A DNA stretch of 64,000 bases from Saxibacter everestensis (GTDB taxonomy: Bacteria; Actinomycetota; Actinomycetes; Actinomycetales; Brevibacteriaceae). The notes under the pieces were generated by a model, which was not told the DNA's origin, did not search any database, and worked only from the letters and a program-made list of their open reading frames with translations. Every line of letters starts with the position of its first letter. The stretch's first letter is position 1. Positions 58,358-64,000 of the stretch are shown in pieces. The translations under genes were made by a program, and so were the position numbers. The stretch is taken from assembly GCF_025787225.1 (NCBI RefSeq), contig NZ_CP090958.1, positions 3,272,550 through 3,336,549 on the forward strand, in the 5' to 3' direction.

Positions 58358-59521
58358 TCAACCGAGGTTGCGGGAAATGATGAGCTTCATGATGTCGGAG
58401 GTGCCCTCCTCAATCTCCTCCAGCTTGGCGTCGCGCATCCACTTCTCCACCGGGTACTCACGGGAGTATCCCCAGCCGCCGAGCGTCTGCACAGCGGCGT
58501 GGGTGACGAACATGGCGGTCTCGGATGCCGTTAGTTTCGCCATCGCGGCCAGCTTGCGGGCATCTTCCCCCGCGTCGATGGCGCGAGCCGCGTGGAACAC
58601 CAGCAGCCGGGCCGACTCGATCCGGGTCGCCATCTCGGCAAGCCGGAACGCGACCGCCTGATGCTCGATGATCGGCACACCGAACTGCTCGCGGACCTTG
58701 GCATAGTCCAGTGCATACTCATAGGCCGCTCGTGCCGCGCCCACCGCCGCCGCGCCGAGCACGACTCGGGAGATGTCGAACGTGCCCATCAGTCCGTAGA
58801 ACCCCTGGCCTTCCGTACCCAGCCGGTCGGACTCCGGCACAAACACCTTGTCGAAGTAGATTTCCCGGTTAACGATGGCGCGCTGCCCCATCTTCTTCAT
58901 CGGTTCGCCGAATGTCATGCCGGGCGCATCTTTGCCGATCAGAAAAGCCGAGACTCCGCCGGAGCGCTTGCTCCGATCGGTCTTCGCGAAGACGACGTAG
59001 AACTCGGCCAGACCGGCGTTGCCGATCCACGTCTTCTGGCCGCTGATCTCATACCCGCCGTCGACCTTCCGGGCGGTGGTGACGATCGATGCGGCATCGG
59101 ATCCGGCGCCTGGTTCGGTCGTCGCCAGTGCAGTCAACGGGGCACCGGGCCCGGTCAGCGGCGTCAGCCAGCGGCGCTTTTGCTCGTCGTTGCCGAGCAC
59201 CATGATCGGGTCGGCGAAGAAACCGTTCGAACACACCAGGTTGCCAATCCCGGGATCTCCCCAGCACAGCTCTTCCTGGACCAGGCACTGGGTGACGACA
59301 TCCGTCATCCCGCCGCCGCCGAACTCCTCCGGAATCATGAAATCGGTGATGCCGACCTCGCTGGCCTTTTGGAAGATGTCGACCGGGCAGACGACATCGT
59401 TCTCGTCGACCTCGCGACCGCGGGGACGGATCTCCCTCGTTGCGAAATCCCGGCAAAGCGCAACGATCTGCTCCTGTTCACTGGTCAATGCCTGCGAGTG
59501 AGCGGCGGTGGTAATAGTCAT
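58358..59521 (-). CDS. Acyl-CoA dehydrogenase
   Basis: The 387-residue FAD enzyme has FMIPEEFGGGGMTDVV and the signature ALATTEPGAGSDAASI. It also has GQKTWIGNAGLAEFYVVFAKTD, and the C-terminal signature region QTLGGWGYSREYPVEKWMRDAKLEEIEEGTSD with the catalytic Glu. It introduces a 2,3-double bond in an acyl-CoA. GGAGG precedes ATG 59521. An enoyl-CoA hydratase, ADP-forming acyl-CoA synthetase and SDR are encoded upstream on the same strand, making a beta-oxidation-like set. Confidence 0.94.
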   Translation of the reverse strand: MTITTAAHSQALTSEQEQIVALCRDFATREIRPRGREVDENDVVCPVDIFQKASEVGITDFMIPEEFGGGGMTDVVTQCLVQEELCWGDPGIGNLVCSNGFFADPIMVLGNDEQKRRWLTPLTGPGAPLTALATTEPGAGSDAASIVTTARKVDGGYEISGQKTWIGNAGLAEFYVVFAKTDRSKRSGGVSAFLIGKDAPGMTFGEPMKKMGQRAIVNREIYFDKVFVPESDRLGTEGQGFYGLMGTFDISRVVLGAAAVGAARAAYEYALDYAKVREQFGVPIIEHQAVAFRLAEMATRIESARLLVFHAARAIDAGEDARKLAAMAKLTASETAMFVTHAAVQTLGGWGYSREYPVEKWMRDAKLEEIEEGTSDIMKLIISRNLG

Positions 59522-59562
59522 GGTGCAACCTCCAAAGTGATGAGCGGTAAGTCTGTGATCTT

Positions 59563-60357
59563 TTAGGGATTCGTGTATACGGCCTTACCCAGCCACTGCC
59601 CGCCATCAGCAACCAGCACCTCGCCGGTGATGTACGCCGCGCGGTCTCCGAGCAGGAATGCCGCCGATTCGGCGACCTCGTCCGGCGTGGTGAAGCGGTC
59701 GGCCGGCACGCTGGACAGCACCCGGGCGCGGGCCTCGTCGTTGGGCCACAGAGCCTGACCGGCGCCTTCGGTCTCGGTCGGGCCGGGGGCGATGCAGTTA
59801 ACCCGGACGCCGCGGGCTCCCCACTCAGACGCCAGTGTCCGGGCCATCGCGACAACGCCTCCCTTGGCGGCGGCGCTGTGCACCGTCCCAGGGTGCCCAT
59901 GCCAGGCATAGGTGGCGATGACGTTGAGCACCGACCCGCGGCCGGCCGGCAACATGTGCCGGGACGCGGCTCTCGTGCAGTAGAAGCTGCCGTTCAGCAC
60001 GATATCGACCACCGCTTTCCAACCGTTCGGCGACAGGTTCTCGCTCGGGGTGACGAAGTTTCCGGCGGCGTTGTTCACCAGTGCGTCCAGCCTGCCGTGG
60101 CGTTCGGCCAGTCCGTCGATGGCGGCGTCGACTGCGTCGGCATCGCGGACATCACACTGGATAGCCTCGGCGGCACCGCCAACCTCTTCGGCCAGCCGAA
60201 CGGTTTCCTGGAGTGGTTCCGACCGACGGCCCATCACCGCTACTGTGCCGCCTGCAGCCGCCCAGCGGACCGCGATGGCGCGTCCGATGCCAGAGCCGCC
60301 GCCGGTGACAAGTGCGACCTGACCGTCAAATTCAGTTGAAGTGTCGAGAATGGTCAT
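59563..60357 (-). CDS. SDR family oxidoreductase (2,4-dienoyl-CoA reductase/FabG-like)
   Basis: The protein of about 264 residues has TGGGSGIGRAIAVRW and NNAAGNF, features shared with peroxisomal-type 2,4-dienoyl-CoA reductases. SAAAKGGVVAMARTLASEWG sits where YxxxK normally occurs. The active-site Tyr position is occupied by Ser-Ala, again typical of dienoyl-CoA-reductase-like SDRs. ATG 60357 overlaps the synthetase stop (ATGA); the longer open frame is discarded. It may reduce dienoyl-CoA or 3-oxoacyl-CoA intermediates. Confidence 0.85.
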   Translation of the reverse strand: MTILDTSTEFDGQVALVTGGGSGIGRAIAVRWAAAGGTVAVMGRRSEPLQETVRLAEEVGGAAEAIQCDVRDADAVDAAIDGLAERHGRLDALVNNAAGNFVTPSENLSPNGWKAVVDIVLNGSFYCTRAASRHMLPAGRGSVLNVIATYAWHGHPGTVHSAAAKGGVVAMARTLASEWGARGVRVNCIAPGPTETEGAGQALWPNDEARARVLSSVPADRFTTPDEVAESAAFLLGDRAAYITGEVLVADGGQWLGKAVYTNP

Positions 60358-62525
60358 TGCATTATTCCTTCGTTGTGTTCGTGGGCAGGTCTCGAATATT
60401 CCGGTTGCCGGGCGGCTGCTCCGACCGGAACTGTGTCGGGCGCTAGTTCTCCGCCCGGGACGATTAGCGCGTCGACGGCGACCGCCGCGTGGGGCGTGAC
60501 CAGTACCGGGTTGAGTTCGATCTCGGCGATATCGGGACGCGCGGCAATCAGCTGGGAAACTTTTGAAATCAGCGTCGCAAGCGCGGCCGTGTTGACCCCG
60601 GGTCTTCCGCGCCATCCGGCCAGTAACGCAGAACAACGCAGCCGATCGATCATCTCCAGTGCCGTGTCGGCGGACACCGGAGCCAGTTCGATGGTCACGT
60701 CGCGGTGCACCTCGGCGTCCGTTCCGCCAGCGCCCACCACGATGATCGGACCCAGCCCGGCTTCACGTCGGGCACCGACCAGGATTTCAACTCCCGAATC
60801 ACTGGTTTCCTGCTCCTCAATCACGTATTCGCCATCGCCGAGCCGGCCCCGCATACCCTGGAACAGTTCGACCAGGCGGACGCGATCCTCGATGCCGACC
60901 GCGACTCCGCCCGCCTCGCTCTTGTGCTCGAGCCAGCCGGCTTTAAGCACGAACGGCGCCCGGATGTCGGATATCAGCTCGGCAACTCGCTGCTCGGTCG
61001 CGGCCGGGAAGCCCCGCGGAAAGCTCACGCCGATTCCGGCCAGCAGCTCCCGGGCGGCCCAATAGCCGGTCCGGAGCGCAGGGTTCGAATCCGGAATCGA
61101 CATGGCTACCGGCGTGCGGGCCTTGCGGTTCAGACCGGCAAGCCCTGACGTCGCGGCCAGCGCTTTCTCAACTGCGCCAAAGCACGGGACGCCGCCGGCC
61201 CACAGCGTCTCGGCCGGCGTAGCGTCGGCGGCCATGCTGTGCACGATCAGCGGCTTGCCCGCGGCGCCGGCCACGGCCGCAAGCCGTTTCGCGATGTCGA
61301 CCTCATGTTCTGCCAGGTCAGGATTGTCGGTGCCGTACCGGCCGAAGTATCCGGTCAGCAGCGCTGCATCGATCTGGTCGGACCCGAGCAACCGTTCGAC
61401 CACGGTCACGTAGTTGGACAGGTCGCGTTCACCGACCCCGGCCAGATCGACCGGGTTGCTGCTGGATGCACCTGGCGGCAGCACATCTTCAAGGACTGCG
61501 GTCACGGCATCGTCGAAGGCCGGAACGGCGAGCCCCTTGGCACTGGCCACGTCGGCGGCGATGCCGGCCTGTCCCCCGCTGTCCGCGATGATCCCGATCC
61601 GGGAGCCGGCTAGCGATGGTGCGGCCAGATAGCTACGAGCAACGTCAATCAGCTCGGAAGGAGTGCTTACCCGCAACACCCCGGCGGCCCGGCACGCCGC
61701 GTCAACCACATCCAGCGCCGAGGTCAACGAGCCGGTGTGCGAGCGGGCCAGTCGACTGCTCGCGGCGCTGGCCCCCACTGTGAGCAACAGCGTCGGCTTG
61801 CCCAATGCACGCAAGGTCCGCAGTGTCTCGAACAGGAGTTCGCCATCGGTGAAGCTCTCCAGGTAGAGCGCGATGATGCGCGTCGGCTCGTGCTCGGCCA
61901 ACTCGCTCAGGAGTTCGGCGGCGGTGACGTCCGTCTGATTCCCGATCGAAACGAACCTGGATACACCGATGCCGCTGCGAGCGCCCAGCACCGCCAGCTC
62001 CGACCCCAGTTGCCCGCTCTGGGAGACGATGGCCATCGGGCCGGGGGTGAACTGCCCCCAGGCCAGTTGGAGTTCCGTGGACGAGTCGAAGATTCCCAGA
62101 CTGTTGGCGCCGACCAGCCGCGCGCCGTGCGCCCTAATGCTTGCCGCCAGCTGTGGCTCATTCGGAATATCCGAGGCAATGCCAAGGAATCCGCGTACGC
62201 CGAGTGGCAGCGCTTCCGACACACAGTCGGCGATATCGGTCGACGGTATGCAGAGCGCAACCAGCTCGGGGACGTCCGGCAGCTGGGAGAGGCTCGGGTA
62301 TGAACGTTGACCGAAAAGCGAGTCGATACGCCGGTTGACTAGGTGAACCGTGCGGCGATGCCTGCCGGTCAGCGCCCCGCTGGCCAGCCAGTAGCCCCAT
62401 TTCGCCTGATTCTCGGAGGCCCCGACGATGGCGACCGATGCTGGATCGCTGAATGCGCTTAAGTCCCCGAGTGGTGTACCGGAACGCTGAGCTCCAGTTA
62501 TCGGCGCTCGGCTATCCGGATACAT
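60354..62525 (-). CDS. Fused ADP-forming acyl-CoA/acetate-CoA ligase (alpha-beta)
   Basis: The protein of about 723 residues carries a CoA-binding domain (FSDPASVAIVGASENQAKWGYW), a succinyl-CoA-synthetase-like domain (PGPMAIVSQSGQLGSELAV) and the phospho-His segment ARSHTGSLTS. A C-terminal ATP-grasp domain follows (FPAATEQRVAELISDI, APFVLKAGWLEHKSEAGGVAVGI, LNPVLVTPHAAVAVDA). It makes an acyl-CoA from acid, ATP and CoA with ADP release. GAGGAA precedes ATG 62525; the 166 extra upstream codons are a shadow of the hydratase gene. It activates the acid metabolised by the neighbouring enzymes. Confidence 0.92.
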   Translation of the reverse strand: MYPDSRAPITGAQRSGTPLGDLSAFSDPASVAIVGASENQAKWGYWLASGALTGRHRRTVHLVNRRIDSLFGQRSYPSLSQLPDVPELVALCIPSTDIADCVSEALPLGVRGFLGIASDIPNEPQLAASIRAHGARLVGANSLGIFDSSTELQLAWGQFTPGPMAIVSQSGQLGSELAVLGARSGIGVSRFVSIGNQTDVTAAELLSELAEHEPTRIIALYLESFTDGELLFETLRTLRALGKPTLLLTVGASAASSRLARSHTGSLTSALDVVDAACRAAGVLRVSTPSELIDVARSYLAAPSLAGSRIGIIADSGGQAGIAADVASAKGLAVPAFDDAVTAVLEDVLPPGASSSNPVDLAGVGERDLSNYVTVVERLLGSDQIDAALLTGYFGRYGTDNPDLAEHEVDIAKRLAAVAGAAGKPLIVHSMAADATPAETLWAGGVPCFGAVEKALAATSGLAGLNRKARTPVAMSIPDSNPALRTGYWAARELLAGIGVSFPRGFPAATEQRVAELISDIRAPFVLKAGWLEHKSEAGGVAVGIEDRVRLVELFQGMRGRLGDGEYVIEEQETSDSGVEILVGARREAGLGPIIVVGAGGTDAEVHRDVTIELAPVSADTALEMIDRLRCSALLAGWRGRPGVNTAALATLISKVSQLIAARPDIAEIELNPVLVTPHAAVAVDALIVPGGELAPDTVPVGAAARQPEYSRPAHEHNEGIMQ

Positions 62526-62596
62526 GCAAAATTCCTCGATTTGCTGAAAACATGGCAACTTTCGTGTGGTGCTGTTCGGTTTGGGTCCTGGTGCTG

Positions 62597-63475
62597 CTAG
62601 CCGCCGACATACACCGGCTGCCGTTTCTGCAGGAACGCCCGGGCCGCCTCGACGGCGTCGGCCGTATATGCGCACTCGATCTGACGGCGTGCTTCGAGAT
62701 CGCAGGCGTCGGCGAAGTCGATCGGCAGGTCGTTGAAGTTTCTTTTGATCGCCTGCAAGGCGATCGGAGCCTTTCCGGCCAGGGACGCGGCCAGCACGGA
62801 CACCCTGACACCGAACCGTTCGGGCGCTTCGGTCCAGGAAACCAGTCCGATGTTCTGAGCTCGCTCGGCGGTGATCTTGTCGTTTAGCAGGTAAAGCTCC
62901 CTGGCCCGGGCTTCGCCGAGCAGCCTGGTCAACAACCAGGTTCCGCCGAAGTCGCCAGACAGGCCCGCATCGAGGAATGACGTCCGGAACACCGCATCCG
63001 TGGATGCCACCCGGATATCGCACGCCGCGGCTATCGAGAAACCGGCTCCGGCGCAGGCGCCATTGACCGCGGCGATAGTGACCTTGTCGCTTCGCCGAAG
63101 TAGCTCCGAGGCATGCATGAAGCGGCGCAACCTTTCGACCGAGGCGGTGATCGGGACGCCCTCCGGCCTGAACTTTCCGGCCGCGAACTCATTGAGGTCG
63201 CCGCCGACACTGAAGGCTGAGCCACTGCCGGTCAACAGCAGCACCCGCACGGTGTCATCCGAGACTGCCCGCTCCACGGCGCGAAGCAAGCTGCGCAACA
63301 GTTCGTCGGTGAACGAATTCCGCTGTCCGGGCCTGTTCAGGGTCAATCGTCCGACCGGGCCGTCCGTTTCATAGCGGACGGCGTCGCCGGCGGTGTCGCT
63401 AACGGCATCGTGCCGGGCGGTGTCGCTAATGGCGCCACCAAGCCGGTCTGTCAAGGTGACCCGATCGCCGTGCAT
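62597..63475 (-). CDS. Enoyl-CoA hydratase/isomerase (crotonase family)
   Basis: The protein of about 292 residues has GRLTLNRPGQRNSFTDELL, oxyanion-hole segment LLLTGSGSAFSVGGDLNEF, IAAVNGACAGAGFSIAAACDIRVAS and DAGLSGDFGGTWLLTRLLG. It hydrates enoyl-CoA or performs a related crotonase reaction. A crotonase-specific Glu pair is only partly apparent (GLSGDFGG has Asp), so an atypical reaction is possible. ATG 63475 overlaps the permease stop (TGATG). The first 40 residues before the domain are repetitive (AISDTARHDAVSDTAGDAV). Confidence 0.88.
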   Translation of the reverse strand: MHGDRVTLTDRLGGAISDTARHDAVSDTAGDAVRYETDGPVGRLTLNRPGQRNSFTDELLRSLLRAVERAVSDDTVRVLLLTGSGSAFSVGGDLNEFAAGKFRPEGVPITASVERLRRFMHASELLRRSDKVTIAAVNGACAGAGFSIAAACDIRVASTDAVFRTSFLDAGLSGDFGGTWLLTRLLGEARARELYLLNDKITAERAQNIGLVSWTEAPERFGVRVSVLAASLAGKAPIALQAIKRNFNDLPIDFADACDLEARRQIECAYTADAVEAARAFLQKRQPVYVGG

Positions 63476-64000
63476 CAGTACCCGCCCTTGCCGAGCCGTT
63501 GCACGCATACCCGGGTGAGCACGTAATGCAGCACCCCGGCGACGACGAATGCAGGCATCGACGCGGTCAGATACTCGAACGCGGACGACGGTTCATAGCT
63601 GACCGGATTGAGCAGCAAGGCATAGGTGACGGCGCCCGCGGCCACCGAAAAGAGGGCGAACGGGTTGTAACCGCGCCAGAACCGATAACGCGATGTTTGA
63701 TCCTCGTGATAGAGATCCCTCAGGTGCAGGCGACTGCGGCGCAACAGGAAGAAGTCAACGATCTGGACCGCGCACAGCGGAGCCACCACGATCGCACCCC
63801 ATGAGACGAACCGGGAATAGTTGTCATAGACCGCGCTCGGAAAGAAGACGATGACGGCGGCAGGCGCGAGGATGCAGGCCGCGAGGACCGGCCACGGGAC
63901 CGCCCGCAGCAGCCGACCTCCGCCTCCTTTCAGCGCGATCATCGAGGAATAGCCCTGCGACACGATGCTGGTGAGGTTGGCGAAGCCGACGAAGGCCAGG
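63475..64000 (-). CDS. NCS1-type permease, C-terminal part (5' end outside window)
   Basis: The 174 visible C-terminal residues contain about four hydrophobic segments, including FANLTSIVSQGYSSMIALKGG, VVAPLCAVQIVDFFLLRRS and YNPFALFSVAAGAVTYALL. The family order of PIAGVMIADYFL-type sequence is replaced by APLCAVQIVDFFLLRR, which fits NCS1 cytosine/allantoin/thiamine permeases. The gene enters from the right edge and is translationally coupled to the hydratase. A transporter at the head of this CoA-thioester operon presumably imports its substrate. Confidence 0.78.
   Translation of the reverse strand, partial: LAFVGFANLTSIVSQGYSSMIALKGGGGRLLRAVPWPVLAACILAPAAVIVFFPSAVYDNYSRFVSWGAIVVAPLCAVQIVDFFLLRRSRLHLRDLYHEDQTSRYRFWRGYNPFALFSVAAGAVTYALLLNPVSYEPSSAFEYLTASMPAFVVAGVLHYVLTRVCVQRLGKGGY

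Noticed and set aside
62526-63023. Extension of the ADP-forming synthetase frame to an 889-residue protein
   Set aside because: The extra N-terminal 166 codons are antisense-free but overlap the hydratase gene in another frame and carry no homology-like pattern. ATG 62525 has a proper ribosome-binding site directly before the CoA-binding domain.
1-64000. tRNA, rRNA, riboswitch or insertion-sequence genes
   Set aside because: No cloverleaf-like or rRNA-like segment, no recognisable riboswitch core and no transposase-like translation was seen in any gap. A covariance-model scan would be needed to exclude small RNAs.

Overview
This window reads as chromosomal DNA from a high-G+C actinomycete. 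The evidence is pervasive GC-ending codons, GTG and TTG starts, many ATGA or TGATG start/stop overlaps, and twin-arginine lipoprotein substrate-binding proteins. A C50-carotenoid cluster uses split membrane lycopene cyclase subunits plus a lycopene elongase, an arrangement typical of Corynebacteriales and Micrococcales. The genus cannot be fixed from the sequence alone. I see no rRNA, tRNA, CRISPR array, transposase or phage gene. The window is mainly a row of self-contained catabolic or uptake modules, most with their own regulator and several with a visible operator.

Layout. (1) 1-513: truncated ketopantoate-reductase-like gene. (2) 621-8449: a GntR regulator divergent from an operon for an alpha/beta hydrolase, an iron(III)/carboxylate-type ABC importer (binding protein, fused double permease, ATPase), a CaiB-type CoA-transferase and a CitE-type CoA-ester lyase, plausibly 'import, activate as CoA ester, cleave'. 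(3) 8587-9366: a membrane-anchored hypothetical protein with an internal duplication. (4) 9447-18109: a spermidine/putrescine-type ABC importer co-transcribed with two SDRs, an amidase and a polysaccharide-deacetylase/imidase-like hydrolase. It faces a FadR-type regulator across a nearly perfect 27-bp operator. (5) 18324-25557: a LacI regulator, two AAAACGTTTT operators, a complete peptide/opine-type ABC importer and a C45-family Ntn-hydrolase. (6) 25537-29674: a second LacI regulator, a perfect 16-bp palindrome, a DUF3311-like small membrane protein with an SSS symporter, and an HDAC-like deacetylase. (7) 29698-38242: a CrtR-like MarR regulator divergent from idi-crtE-crtB-crtI-crtYe-crtYf-crtEb-mmpL, a C50 carotenoid operon.

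(8) 38239-39694: a LysR regulator and a small membrane protein. (9) 39804-44039: an IclR regulator, an internally deleted N-acyl-D-amino-acid deacylase, a DSD1-type D-amino-acid deaminase, a KDG-type kinase and KDPG aldolase. This combination fits degradation of N-acetyl-D-glucosaminate (oxidised GlcNAc) to pyruvate and glyceraldehyde-3-phosphate. (10) 44152-52185: a PucR regulator, three tandem DUF917 paralogues, a hydantoinase-A-like ASKHA protein and an NCS1 (CodB-like) permease. (11) 52301-53425: an orphan YhcG-type PD-(D/E)XK nuclease, followed by about 500 bp without a convincing gene. (12) 53931-57376: an isochorismatase-family hydrolase, an MBL-fold hydrolase, an MFS transporter and a divergent TetR, followed by an orphan coding remnant. 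(13) 57626-64000: an operon entering from the right edge with an NCS1-type permease, enoyl-CoA hydratase, fused ADP-forming acyl-CoA synthetase, SDR and acyl-CoA dehydrogenase. A BetI-like TetR gene lies downstream.

The most interesting points are the putative GlcNAc-acid pathway with its gutted deacylase, the three-paralogue DUF917/hydantoinase cassette, the C45 Ntn-hydrolase inside a peptide importer operon, and a set of regulator-operator pairs that can be read directly from the DNA.
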